A stretch of 62,568 bases of DNA from TC-15 sp034437275 (GTDB lineage: Bacteria; Chloroflexota; Anaerolineae; Aggregatilineales; Aggregatilineaceae). Where the stretch lies: contig DAOTUD010000133.1 of assembly GCA_034437275.1 (NCBI GenBank), positions 1 through 62,568 of the forward strand, given 5' to 3'. The notes under the pieces were generated by a model. The model did not search any database, was not told where the DNA came from, and was given only the letters and a program-made list of their open reading frames with translations. A program made the translations under genes and the position numbers. Below, one piece after another: positions 33,537 to 41,749 of the stretch. Each line of letters starts with the position of its first letter. Within the stretch, counting starts at the first letter, position 1.

Positions 33537-34058
33537 CTACCACGCCTCCCAACGCACCACCTCGTCCAGGTCGCGACGACCGGCGCGGCGCGGGGGGCGC
33601 TGGCGCGGATCGGCGTCGGGGTGCGGGTAGCCGAACGATATCGCCCAGGGCACGGCCTTGTCCGCCGGGATGTTCAGCGCGGCGCGCGCTTTCTCCGGCG
33701 CGTAGATGGTCGCCATGCACGAGACGATGCCCCGCGCCCACGCCGCCAGGATCATGTTCTGGCTGGCGCGCCCCAGGTCGAAGGGCTTGGTCAGCGTGGG
33801 CGGATCGTGCAGGTCGTCCACCACCATCACCACGCCACAGGCCGCCCCGGCCAGGTGCCCGCACCAGGGGCCGCACTCGCTCAGCGCCCGCAGCGTGTCG
33901 CGTGCGGTGACTACGACAAATGTCCAGGGCTGCGTGTTCTTGGCCGAACCCGACAACCGCCCGGCGTTGACAATGTGCTCGATATCGGCCTGGCTGAGCG
34001 GGTCGCCGGTGAACTGGCGGACCGAACGGTTAGTCCTGATCGCGGTGTAAACTTCCAT
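33537..34058 (-). CDS. Nitroreductase-family FMN oxidoreductase
   Basis: 173 residues; AAGGAGA precedes ATG 34058, which lies inside the end of the upstream gene (29-base overlap), so the two are probably translationally coupled. The FMN-binding start AIRTNRSVRQFTGDPL is followed by the NAGRLSGSAKNTQPWTFVVV loop. AAWARGIVSCMATIYAPEKARAALNIPAD and the C-terminal FGYPHPDADPRQRPPR arginine segment bind FMN phosphate. Members reduce nitro-aromatics, quinones or flavins with NAD(P)H. Last gene of a four-gene minus-strand run. Confidence 0.88.
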   Translation of the reverse strand: MEVYTAIRTNRSVRQFTGDPLSQADIEHIVNAGRLSGSAKNTQPWTFVVVTARDTLRALSECGPWCGHLAGAACGVVMVVDDLHDPPTLTKPFDLGRASQNMILAAWARGIVSCMATIYAPEKARAALNIPADKAVPWAISFGYPHPDADPRQRPPRRAGRRDLDEVVRWEAW

Positions 34059-35829
34059 CGCCCTCTCCTTGTACTGCAATGTGGTCTTGTGTGGTCGCCT
34101 GTGATGCACGCCTGCGCCCCAGCCGTTCCAGCTCCACGCGGAAGATGCGCCGCAGCGTGGCGATAGCAGTCGCGTAAGTCGGCTCGGCCCCGATGTAGCT
34201 CAAGCGCCCCGCCCCCAGGTTGCGCCCCTTGCTCATCGGCGTGTCGCTGGCGTAGTACAGCAGGCCGATATCGAACGGCGCGATGTACAGGTTCACGATC
34301 TCGTCGACCGGGTGCCGCTGGGCGCGCACCATCTCATACGCCGCCGAGAGATACGGCCCGGCCTCCATCTCCACAATCGAATAGCCCTCACGGTAGAAGA
34401 CATCCATATAGCGCGCATTTTGCAGGAACGTCCCGCGCACGGTGACGACCTTCTGGTTGTCGAGCACGCTGCTCAGCGTCAGGTACGGGATCAGGTCGGA
34501 GGCGCTGAAACAGTTGCCGAACAGGTACGAATTCTGGCTGTGTTCGTCGTAGTTGACGTTGGCGATCATCACGTCACCGATGCGCGCGTTGAGCGTCGCC
34601 GCCTTGCCGATGATGTAAATGCCCTGCATCTGCGTCACATACTGGCTGATCTTGGCCATGACGTGATAGGCGGCCATGCCCAGCGGATAGTCGATGTTGA
34701 CGATCAACGCGTCGCTGTCGCGCAGGCGCTGCATTTCCTCCTCGCTGCAACACAGCAGCCGCGAGTCCATGCGCGCCGGGTCGAGCTTGTTGAGTTCGAC
34801 GACCTGCGCCTCAATGTCGAAGCCGTGCCGGCTGGGCACGCGCGTCACACCGACCTCCTGCTCCGCCGCCCGCCGCCGTTCGTTGACCTCCGGCACGTTG
34901 GCGTAGTGGCGCAGCGCGTAGTACAGGAAGTTGTTTTTGTTGTTCAGTTCGTCGCGCACGCGCATGTAGTCATACTCCGCCGTCAGCCCCGGGTCGCCGG
35001 CCTGCTTGATGAACTCGAAGATGCGATCTTCCTCGTGCAGCGCGAAGCCGCTGAGCAGGTTGGGGATAGCGTGCACGTTGCTGGAGACGAAATACACCGG
35101 GCGCTCCTCGACGCGGACCGGGCGCACGCTGTGCCGCACGTTGCGCCACCAGTCCGACGTGGCGCGCTGGTAGTTGATGTACGTCCCGGCCAGCAGTTGC
35201 ACCGAAAAGCGCTTGGGGGCGGCGGCGATCTGCTGCAAGGTCGGGATCATGTCGCTGCCCCAGGCGTCCTGCAGGCGGCTCAGGTCGTCGGGCGTGATGC
35301 CCATCGTCCGCGCCAGGTCCGAGGTGCGCGACAGGGTCGAGTCGGCGCTGTAGGCGGCCATGCTGGCCTGCACGCTCACCGATTGCAGGATCGTGTGCAG
35401 CTTGTTCCACTCGATCTGGTACGCAACCAGCATCGGGATCATATCGTCGATGTCGGAACGGCTGGCGATGTACACCGCCAGGGTATGCTCGCCGTCGTAG
35501 GCCATGCGCCGCCGCCGGGCGCGCGCCGCGACCGGCGGCCAGGACTCCACCTCGGAATAGCCGTGCTGGTGGAACACTTTTTCCGTCTGGCCCATCACCA
35601 CCAGGCTCACGCTCGCCATGCAGGGCGGCAGGCGCATCAACGAGTAGAACAACGCCGACGCATCCGGCGCGGGCTGCCGCGCGTGGACGTGCAGCGTCGA
35701 GTTCATCGTCAGGTGTGCCTCGACCAGCGCATCGAGCTGCACCGCGTGGCTGGAGCGCAGCAGCGAGTAGTAGGTGCGAATGTACAGTTCGATCTCTTCA
35801 CTGCCTGTTTTGGGTACTGTTCGGTCCAT
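34030..35829 (-). CDS. Large protein with C-terminal nucleoside-phosphorylase-like region
   Basis: 599 residues; AAAGGTG precedes the ATG. The N-terminal ~330 residues, starting EEIELYIRTYYSLLRSSHAV, are mostly helical and match no family I can name. Residues ~385-570 resemble the purine/uridine phosphorylase fold: DALIVNIDYPLGMAAYHVMA, GKAATLNARIGDVMIANV, then VRGTFLQNARYMDVFYREGYSIVEMEAGPYLSAAYEM, where VEMEAG matches the base/ribose-binding glutamate motif. Such proteins cleave nucleosides or act on related ligands. It sits between a TIR-like gene and a nitroreductase, suggesting nucleotide metabolism, but this is inference. Confidence 0.55.
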   Translation of the reverse strand: MDRTVPKTGSEEIELYIRTYYSLLRSSHAVQLDALVEAHLTMNSTLHVHARQPAPDASALFYSLMRLPPCMASVSLVVMGQTEKVFHQHGYSEVESWPPVAARARRRRMAYDGEHTLAVYIASRSDIDDMIPMLVAYQIEWNKLHTILQSVSVQASMAAYSADSTLSRTSDLARTMGITPDDLSRLQDAWGSDMIPTLQQIAAAPKRFSVQLLAGTYINYQRATSDWWRNVRHSVRPVRVEERPVYFVSSNVHAIPNLLSGFALHEEDRIFEFIKQAGDPGLTAEYDYMRVRDELNNKNNFLYYALRHYANVPEVNERRRAAEQEVGVTRVPSRHGFDIEAQVVELNKLDPARMDSRLLCCSEEEMQRLRDSDALIVNIDYPLGMAAYHVMAKISQYVTQMQGIYIIGKAATLNARIGDVMIANVNYDEHSQNSYLFGNCFSASDLIPYLTLSSVLDNQKVVTVRGTFLQNARYMDVFYREGYSIVEMEAGPYLSAAYEMVRAQRHPVDEIVNLYIAPFDIGLLYYASDTPMSKGRNLGAGRLSYIGAEPTYATAIATLRRIFRVELERLGRRRASQATTQDHIAVQGEGDGSLHRDQD

Positions 35830-35872
35830 ACACCTTTTCCGAGTCGTTTATGTGCCAATATCTATCTTGATC

Positions 35873-36415
35873 TTACATCGGAATCAGCCCCACGACGATC
35901 CCCAGCCCCACACACCCCAGCAGCAGCGCCATCACCACCCCCCACCAGCGCAGCCAGCGCCAGAACCGTTCGCGGCGCGAGTCGCGGGTCAGCGGCGGCG
36001 GGATTGGGCGCGGGGCCGGGATCGACGGGGCAGCCAGCAGCGCCACCGGGTCGGGCAGCGCCGCCAACAGTCGCGCCAGCAGCGTCGCATAGGGCAGCGT
36101 GTCGGGGCAGTCGATCACGGTCGCGTCGTGCAGGTAGCGGGGCAGCGCCACCCCGTCGCGCAGTACGATCACCGGCCTGTCGCGGCGATGGGCCAGCACC
36201 CCCTCGTGGCGCAGGCCGGTGTGCCGGTCGGCCAGGATCATCACCACCGCCCCGCTGGCGCGGATCGCGCGGCGAGTTTCGGCGGCCCAGCCCAGCGTCC
36301 CCGGCTCCGCGACGGCGTCCACGAACACGGTATAGCCCACCGCCTGCAGATCGTCGACGACCTGGTGCGCCAGCGTGTACTTGCCGGGGGAATAGCTGAC
36401 GTAAACGTGCTGCAT
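35873..36415 (-). CDS. TIR-like domain protein with C-terminal membrane anchor
   Basis: 180 residues. Residues 1-120 look like a TIR or TIR-like flavodoxin fold: HVYVSYSPGKYTLAHQVVDDLQAVGYTVFVDA (strand A, box 1-like), an acidic loop, AIRASGAVVMIL, then RHEGVLAHRRDRPVIVLRDG with a Glu in the position of the catalytic TIR glutamate. A Pro-rich linker follows, then one membrane helix (WGVVMALLLGCVGLGIVVGLIPM) at the extreme C-terminus. TIR domains hydrolyse NAD or assemble signalling complexes; with a membrane anchor this one would face the cytoplasm. Only 2 bases separate it from the upstream peptidase gene. Confidence 0.6.
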   Translation of the reverse strand: MQHVYVSYSPGKYTLAHQVVDDLQAVGYTVFVDAVAEPGTLGWAAETRRAIRASGAVVMILADRHTGLRHEGVLAHRRDRPVIVLRDGVALPRYLHDATVIDCPDTLPYATLLARLLAALPDPVALLAAPSIPAPRPIPPPLTRDSRRERFWRWLRWWGVVMALLLGCVGLGIVVGLIPM

Positions 36416-36417
36416 CG

Positions 36418-38004
36418 CTAGGTGAACCGGGCCACGAAGTAATCCGGGTTGAGCGGTTCCCCGGTGGCGTGCTCCAGCGCATCATTCCAATGCATGGTGT
36501 TCCCCAGCGCGAAAATCTGTTCGCGGAAGAACGCGCCCGCGTCTTCGCGCCCGACGATACCACCCACCTCTTGCTCCAGCCAGCCTTGCCACTGCAGCGC
36601 AGTCATGCGGCCCAGCAGGTAGTTCTGGTAATAGGCCGGGGCCAGCGCGACATGGTACTTGGTCGCCCAATCGGGAAACGCTTCGCGCTCCGGCGGCTTG
36701 TTGAGCAGTTGGTACTGCTGCACCAGGTCCCACCACAGGGTGTTGAGATCGCGCGCCGGGTCCTCGTACATGGCGCGCTCGAAGTTGACCATCACCATCA
36801 CCCAACGCGCGAAGATCAGTTCTTCCAGCCGGAAGCGTTCGGCTCCCGCCGTGCCGCGTGCCGCGGCGTCGTCATCCGGCGCGCCCATCACCTGCGCGTG
36901 CCACGCCGGGTCGAGCGTCAGCGCGCCCATCAGCAGCGCCATCGCCTCGGTCGTCAGCAGGTGCGGGAAGGTGCGCAGCATCCAGGGCAGGTCACGCGGG
37001 ATGTATTTGTCGTACACCGCATGGCCCAGCTCGTGCAGCAGCGTCTCCATCCAGCGCAGCGTCGGCTCGAGGTTGCACAACACGCGCACATCGCCTTCGC
37101 GGTCGACGTGCATGCAGAACGCGTGCTGGTCCTTGCCTTCGCGCTCGTACAGGTCGCTGCGCTCCAGGATATCACGCACCTCCATGCCCAGCCCGTCGTA
37201 GGTGCGCAGCGCCAGCTCGGTCAGGTCGCGACCTTCGAACAGCACGTCGTAATCCACCGCGCCAACCATCGGGGCCTTCTGGAAGAACGGGTCGGCATAG
37301 TGCCAGGGCATCAACTCCTCGACGGGCACGCCGAAGCGCTCGCTCAGCGCAGCGTCCAGTTCGCCCTTCACCTGCCGGAACGGCTCCTCGGTCTGCGCCG
37401 CGAGATCGTCCAACATGCCGTACAGCCAGTCGGGGTCCAGTTCGTTGAGCGTCAGGCTCATGCGGTGGAAGTTGTCGAAGCCCATGGTGTGCGCAGCCTC
37501 GTTGCGCAGCACTGCCAGCCGCTGAATCTGGGACGCAACATGCAGCCCGATCGCTTTGCTGGCTTCCCAGGCAAGCTGCCGCCGGTCGGAGTCGGTCTCG
37601 GTGCGCAAAATCGCGACAATGTCGTTCGCGGTCAGGCGCTCGCCTTCGACCTCGGGCCGGAAGTTGGTATACGCATCGTCCAGCGCGCGCACCAACTCGG
37701 TCATCTCCTCGATGGTGGACGGGTCGCGCTGCCCCCCGGCGAACTTGAGATGCAGCAGCAGCACTTCGCGCGCCAGGGCGGGATCGTCCCCGGCAGCGCC
37801 GTCCTCATCCCAGGCGCGGACCTGCTCGTACAGGTCGGGATCGGCCCAGAAGCGCATCCAGTTCCCGCGTGTGGCCGCCGCCATCATCAGCGCGTCCGAG
37901 GAGCCGGTAGTCGCCGCCTTCCAACTCGTTTCGTATAGATCGATATGCAGATTGCGAATTTGCGCTGTGATGTCGTCAACGGCAGCGCGCAGGGAGTCAG
38001 TCAT
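36418..38004 (-). CDS. M2/M3-like zinc metallopeptidase (oligopeptidase)
   Basis: 528 residues; ATG 38004 follows GAGGTG. The gluzincin motif HELGH (324-328) with a downstream glutamate in LLTTEAMALL (~352) gives a zinc site. The all-helical body, with IQRLAVLRNEAAHTMGFDNFHRMSL and MPWHYADPFFQ, fits angiotensin-converting-enzyme/thimet-type peptidases that cut short peptides in a closed channel. No signal peptide is present, so it is cytoplasmic. First gene of a minus-strand run with the TIR-like, phosphorylase-like and nitroreductase genes. Confidence 0.85.
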   Translation of the reverse strand: MTDSLRAAVDDITAQIRNLHIDLYETSWKAATTGSSDALMMAAATRGNWMRFWADPDLYEQVRAWDEDGAAGDDPALAREVLLLHLKFAGGQRDPSTIEEMTELVRALDDAYTNFRPEVEGERLTANDIVAILRTETDSDRRQLAWEASKAIGLHVASQIQRLAVLRNEAAHTMGFDNFHRMSLTLNELDPDWLYGMLDDLAAQTEEPFRQVKGELDAALSERFGVPVEELMPWHYADPFFQKAPMVGAVDYDVLFEGRDLTELALRTYDGLGMEVRDILERSDLYEREGKDQHAFCMHVDREGDVRVLCNLEPTLRWMETLLHELGHAVYDKYIPRDLPWMLRTFPHLLTTEAMALLMGALTLDPAWHAQVMGAPDDDAAARGTAGAERFRLEELIFARWVMVMVNFERAMYEDPARDLNTLWWDLVQQYQLLNKPPEREAFPDWATKYHVALAPAYYQNYLLGRMTALQWQGWLEQEVGGIVGREDAGAFFREQIFALGNTMHWNDALEHATGEPLNPDYFVARFT

Positions 38005-38459
38005 TAATACACCTCGCAGAATAGGTAAGCGGATAGTCAAGCGGACGAAAAAAAGTGGTAGTGTTGGCCTCCAGATATAACACAAAAGACGCAAAACAAA
38101 AAACGGCACGGGCAGATCGCGCAGATATCCGCTTTCGTGGTACGCTTAACACAGCGCGACGCTGCACGCGTGGGCCCACGAATAACCTGTCGCGTCGAGT
38201 CTGGCCGGCGCAAAAAACGCCCCTCTCCCGCAGAGCAGGCGAGGGGGAGTCACGACGCACGCTTTTTCCCCTCGCCCATTCGATGGGAGAGGGGAGGCCG
38301 CCCGGCAGGGCGGAGGGGTGAGGGCCAGCTTTGGCGACCATATTCACCTATTGCTGACAACTCGTTCGTGGACCCTGCGCGCGTCCAGACATTGTCTTAA
38401 CGTCGAAGGGGTATTATGATCGATTCGGGTTCTATCCACAGCACAACGCAGAGGAAGCC
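38005..38459. other. Intergenic region with a palindromic repeat
   Basis: 455 bases between divergent genes. 38005-38216 holds no gene; it probably carries the divergent promoters, but I see no clear -35/-10 pair. 38217-38333 is a repeat-like element (listed separately). TATTAT near 38412 could be a -10 box for the deacetylase gene. Confidence 0.5.
38217..38333. repeat. REP-like palindromic repeat, copy 1
   Basis: Pyrimidine-rich CCCCTCTCCCG and later CCCCTCGCCCATT are matched by GGGAGAGGGGAGG and GGAGGGGTGAGGGCC, forming nested hairpins. This resembles the dispersed CCCTCACCC...CCTCTCCC intergenic repeats common in many bacterial genomes. A related but not identical element lies at 51657-51745. 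Confidence 0.5.
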
Positions 38460-39305
38460 ATGAAGCAGCTTATCGTAAACGCCGATGACCTGGGCCGCGC
38501 GCCGGGCATCAACCAGGGCATTATCCACGCGCACCGCAAAGGGATCGTCACCTCGACCACCGTCATGATCAACTATCCCGACGCCCCGGCGGGGCTGGCA
38601 GCGGTCAAGGCCGACGCGCCGCACCTGGGCGTGGGCCTGCACATCACGCTGACCTCGGGTCGCCCGGTATCACCGCCGGAAGACGTCCCGACGCTGGTCA
38701 ACGCCGACGGATTCTTTTACCATATCAGCCAGTGGCCGACCGTCGCGCGGCTGTTCGACGCGGACGAACTGCGCGCCGAGATCACCGCCCAGTTCGAGCG
38801 CTTCGGCAACCTGACCGGGCGCACGCCGGACCATCTCGACGCGCACCACCACGCGGCGTACCTGCACCCGGCGGCGCTGCGCGCGCTGCTCGACCTGGCC
38901 GCCGCGCACACGCTGCCGCTGCGCCAGAGCCGCCTGGACGCATCGCCCGACGACGCGCTGGCGCTGCTGCCCGAGCACGCCGCCGAGTATGCGGGCGGCC
39001 TGCTGGACGCGCTGAACACGGTGCTGGCGGAGGGGCCGGCCCCCTGGTGGCCCGCCCGTTTTGAGTCGCGCTTCTTCGGCCCGCACGCGATCCTCGGCGA
39101 TCTGCTGCTGATCCTGACCAGCCTGCCGGAGGACAGCGTCACCGAGTTGATGTGCCACCCCGGCTATGTAGACGACGCGCTGGCCGGCAGCAGCTACACC
39201 ACGCAGCGCGAAGACGAGATCGACCACCTGACACACGCCGCCACCCGCGAGTGTGTACAGGCCGAAGGCATCGAATTGATCACATTCGGAGATTTAACTC
39301 CCTAG
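38460..39305 (+). CDS. ChbG/YdjC-family carbohydrate deacetylase
   Basis: 281 residues; GAGGA precedes ATG 38460. The TIM-barrel deacetylase motifs are clear: LIVNADDLGRAPGINQGI (metal Asp), GLHITLTSGRPVSP (His), LDAHHHAAYLHPAAL (two His), and the late ELMCHPGYVDDAL. Members remove acetyl groups from diacetylchitobiose or similar oligosaccharides in a metal-dependent way. No chitobiose operon surrounds it, so the substrate is open. The downstream acidic protein starts 25 bases after the stop. Confidence 0.88.
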   Translation: MKQLIVNADDLGRAPGINQGIIHAHRKGIVTSTTVMINYPDAPAGLAAVKADAPHLGVGLHITLTSGRPVSPPEDVPTLVNADGFFYHISQWPTVARLFDADELRAEITAQFERFGNLTGRTPDHLDAHHHAAYLHPAALRALLDLAAAHTLPLRQSRLDASPDDALALLPEHAAEYAGGLLDALNTVLAEGPAPWWPARFESRFFGPHAILGDLLLILTSLPEDSVTELMCHPGYVDDALAGSSYTTQREDEIDHLTHAATRECVQAEGIELITFGDLTP

Positions 39306-39330
39306 CACGCGCTAGACCGGGAGAAAACAC

Positions 39331-40473
39331 ATGGACGACAGGCCCCCGCCCAACGGCGACCAGGACGACGAACTGACCTACGAAGATTTCGACGATCCGT
39401 CCGCGTGGACGGACCCGGACGACCTACCGGCCATTGACCTCGACGCATTGGACGACGCCATCGAGCCGGAGGACGAACCCAATCCGGACACGCGGCACAT
39501 GCTCGACGCGCTGGACGACGCCATCGACGAACACAGCGACAAAGCAGAAGCAGAAAACGAAGAAGACGAGGACACTAAGCACAAAACCGGCGACGCCACG
39601 CCGGGCGCACAACCGCCGCCCCCCACCGAGACGCCGGACGAGGAACAAGTCGCCGCGCTGGACGACGCCATCGCGCCAGAGGACGAACCCGACGCGGACA
39701 CGGCTGCCGCGCTCGCCGCGCTGGATACGCTCGACGACGACCTGGACGAAGCGTCCGCCGGCGACACGCCGCCCCAGGCCGCGACCGGCACCGAACAACC
39801 CCTCGCCACGCCGGAAGAAGGGGCAGCGGAGGAGACGGCGGAAACAGAGGAGGCAGAAGCGGAAGCACCCAAGCCAACCTCCACCCCGCCGGACGACGCC
39901 AGGAAAACCGCCACCCCACCAGCGGCTCCGTCCCCCGCCGGCGAGCGTCCGGCCCTGGAGACCGTCTACCAGGTGTTGATCCCGCTGCCGCCTGACCTGG
40001 CCGACCAGGTGACGCAGCTTCGCACCACCGCCACGCTCAGCGATAACCCACCGCCGGGCGTCGAGTTTGCGGTCGCCTTCCGCACCGCCAAACTGGACGA
40101 GGTGCAGGCTGTGCTGCGCCAGTGGGCCCGCGCCCACCTGCCCTTCCAGCTCGAGATCACGGGGGTCGAAGCCGACGTGATCGACAACCAGCAGTACGTC
40201 GCAGCCTGGACGCTCCAGCCCGACGAAGAACTGCACGACGCCAACCGCGCGCTGGTCCGGGCGCTGGCCCCGTTGATCCGGCCTGTGGAGGGGGCGCGCG
40301 TCCGGTCGCGAGTGCGGGTGTTGATCGGCGACGACCTGCCGCCCGGCCCCTACCCCCGCGTGGTCGGCCAGATGCAGCGCCAGTTCCAGCCGTACGTGTG
40401 GCACGCCGAAGCCGTCACGCTGGTCAGCACCCGACCGGATGCTGACTGGGCGACCGTTGAATCGTTCCGTTAA
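39331..40473 (+). CDS. Highly acidic protein with internal repeats and a C-terminal globular domain
   Basis: 380 residues; GGGAGA precedes the ATG. Residues 1-205 are Asp/Glu-rich and disordered, with a repeated unit (DDAIEPEDEPNPDT near 46, DDAIAPEDEPDADT near 112). Residues ~210-380 form an ordered alpha/beta domain starting ETVYQVLIPLPPDLADQVTQL. Strand order loosely recalls 2'-5' RNA ligase-like 2H phosphoesterases, but the two HxT/S motifs are not present, so I do not assign the family. It lies 18 bases before the DUF4231-like gene and is probably in one operon with the SLATT-like pair. Confidence 0.5.
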   Translation: MDDRPPPNGDQDDELTYEDFDDPSAWTDPDDLPAIDLDALDDAIEPEDEPNPDTRHMLDALDDAIDEHSDKAEAENEEDEDTKHKTGDATPGAQPPPPTETPDEEQVAALDDAIAPEDEPDADTAAALAALDTLDDDLDEASAGDTPPQAATGTEQPLATPEEGAAEETAETEEAEAEAPKPTSTPPDDARKTATPPAAPSPAGERPALETVYQVLIPLPPDLADQVTQLRTTATLSDNPPPGVEFAVAFRTAKLDEVQAVLRQWARAHLPFQLEITGVEADVIDNQQYVAAWTLQPDEELHDANRALVRALAPLIRPVEGARVRSRVRVLIGDDLPPGPYPRVVGQMQRQFQPYVWHAEAVTLVSTRPDADWATVESFR

Positions 40474-40491
40474 CCTGCCGGGAGAGAGATT

Positions 40492-41199
40492 ATGTCCGAC
40501 GTACTCGAACAATTTGAGCTACCCCCCAAGTGGAAAAACTATTTTTTCATCCGCCGCCGGCCCAAGCTGCGGTTCCCGCGCGACTGGCCACCCCCCGGCC
40601 TTGATCTGGCCGTGCTGTACAACAAGAACCCGCAGAGCGAGGAGGAACGCAGCGCCCACAAGGACGCACGCGCAAAATACAACGACATCCTGAAACAAGA
40701 GGGCTTTGTCTCGGAAGCGCTGTTCGTGTCGCCCGAGGACGTGATGAGCGACGATCTCCGCGCCGATCTGACCGACCTCGAAGAGCATCTGCTGCTGGAC
40801 TTCTGGCAGCTCGACCAGCAGGCCAAATACTACCAAAATCTACACTATCTATACCAGTGGGTCTTCATCCTGGGCGCATTCCTGACCACGCTGTTCGCGG
40901 CGCTGGGCGTGCTACTCTACCAGCTTGAGGTGCCGAACATCTACCCGACAATATTGGGTGGACTGACAACGTTCATCGGCGCAGGGACCGGTAGTGTGTC
41001 GTTCCTGGAAACCAAGCAAAACCCGTACTGGAAGTGGTTTGAATCCCGCCATCGGGCCGAAGGGCTGCGTTCGCTGTATTTCCTCTACCTGGCCCGCCAG
41101 AAGCCTTTTAACATCCCCGATGATCAAAAACGTGTCCGCCACCTGCGCCGCATGGTGCTCAACGTGCTGAGGGAACGGAAGGAAAAGAGCGATGAATAG
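40492..41199 (+). CDS. DUF4231/SLATT-like two-helix membrane protein
   Basis: 235 residues; GGGAGAGA precedes the ATG. After a soluble N-terminal ~110 residues comes the pattern LDQQAKYYQNLHYLYQWVFILGAFLTTLFAALGVLL, a short turn, IYPTILGGLTTFIGAGTGSVSFL, then KWFESRHRAEGLRSLYFLYLARQ. Two membrane helices followed by WxxxRxxAExLRxxYFxYL is the signature of DUF4231 and SLATT domains. These are predicted pore-forming effectors of nucleotide-signalling immune systems (Burroughs and co-workers' 2TM effector class). It overlaps the next gene by 8 bases. Confidence 0.65.
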   Translation: MSDVLEQFELPPKWKNYFFIRRRPKLRFPRDWPPPGLDLAVLYNKNPQSEEERSAHKDARAKYNDILKQEGFVSEALFVSPEDVMSDDLRADLTDLEEHLLLDFWQLDQQAKYYQNLHYLYQWVFILGAFLTTLFAALGVLLYQLEVPNIYPTILGGLTTFIGAGTGSVSFLETKQNPYWKWFESRHRAEGLRSLYFLYLARQKPFNIPDDQKRVRHLRRMVLNVLRERKEKSDE

Positions 41200-41722
41200 C
41201 CCAACAACTGACCAACCCAACCCCCAAGAACTGTTAAGCCCCGAAGAAGCCCGGCTGCGCACCGAACTGTACCGGCAGCAGCGGCTCGAGTTTCAGGATC
41301 GGTTCTACCGGAGCCGCATTCGCGAGTTTAGCCAGAACTCGAACCTGATGCTGGTCTTTTCCGCCGTGCTGATGTTCATTGCCGGGATCACGTCGGCGTG
41401 GTCTGCCGTGTCCCACAGCGCGACGCTGGCCTTCATCACGGCGCTGCTCCCGGCGTCGGCGGCGGCGGTGGCGGCCTTCCGCACCCTGTACCAGTGGGAG
41501 CGCCAGGCCGCGCTCTACAGCGATACCCGGGTGGCCCTGCGCGAAGCGAAGCTGGAACTCGACGACCCGGAACACCTGGAGCCGGAAGACTACCTGGAAT
41601 CCTTCCCGAATCTGGTGCAAAAATCCGAAATCGCCTTCCAGAAAGAAGCGTCGCAGTGGGGGCAAATCCTGATCTCCAGCCAGGAGGAAGACGACAACAA
41701 GAACCAGAAACTCCCGCTGTGA
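41192..41722 (+). CDS. SLATT-like two-helix membrane protein, partner of the preceding gene
   Basis: 176 residues; AAGGAAAAG precedes the ATG, which lies inside the previous gene. Residues ~15-45 form a helix rich in Arg (RLRTELYRQQRLEFQDRFYRSRIREF). Two membrane helices follow (NLMLVFSAVLMFIAGITSAW and ATLAFITALLPASAAAVAAF), then YQWERQAALYSDTRVALREAKLELDD and a charged tail. This is the SLATT layout: short N-terminal helix, 2TM hairpin, long C-terminal helix. With the preceding gene it could form a heteromeric membrane complex. No nucleotidyltransferase gene is adjacent. Confidence 0.6.
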   Translation: MNSPTTDQPNPQELLSPEEARLRTELYRQQRLEFQDRFYRSRIREFSQNSNLMLVFSAVLMFIAGITSAWSAVSHSATLAFITALLPASAAAVAAFRTLYQWERQAALYSDTRVALREAKLELDDPEHLEPEDYLESFPNLVQKSEIAFQKEASQWGQILISSQEEDDNKNQKLPL

Positions 41723-41749
41723 GTTGCGCTGTGATCCAACCTCCGGCGA

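Noticed and set aside
39950..40473. Assignment of the acidic protein's C-terminal domain to 2'-5' RNA ligases
   Set aside because: The two HxT/S catalytic motifs are missing; similarity is only in the general strand pattern.
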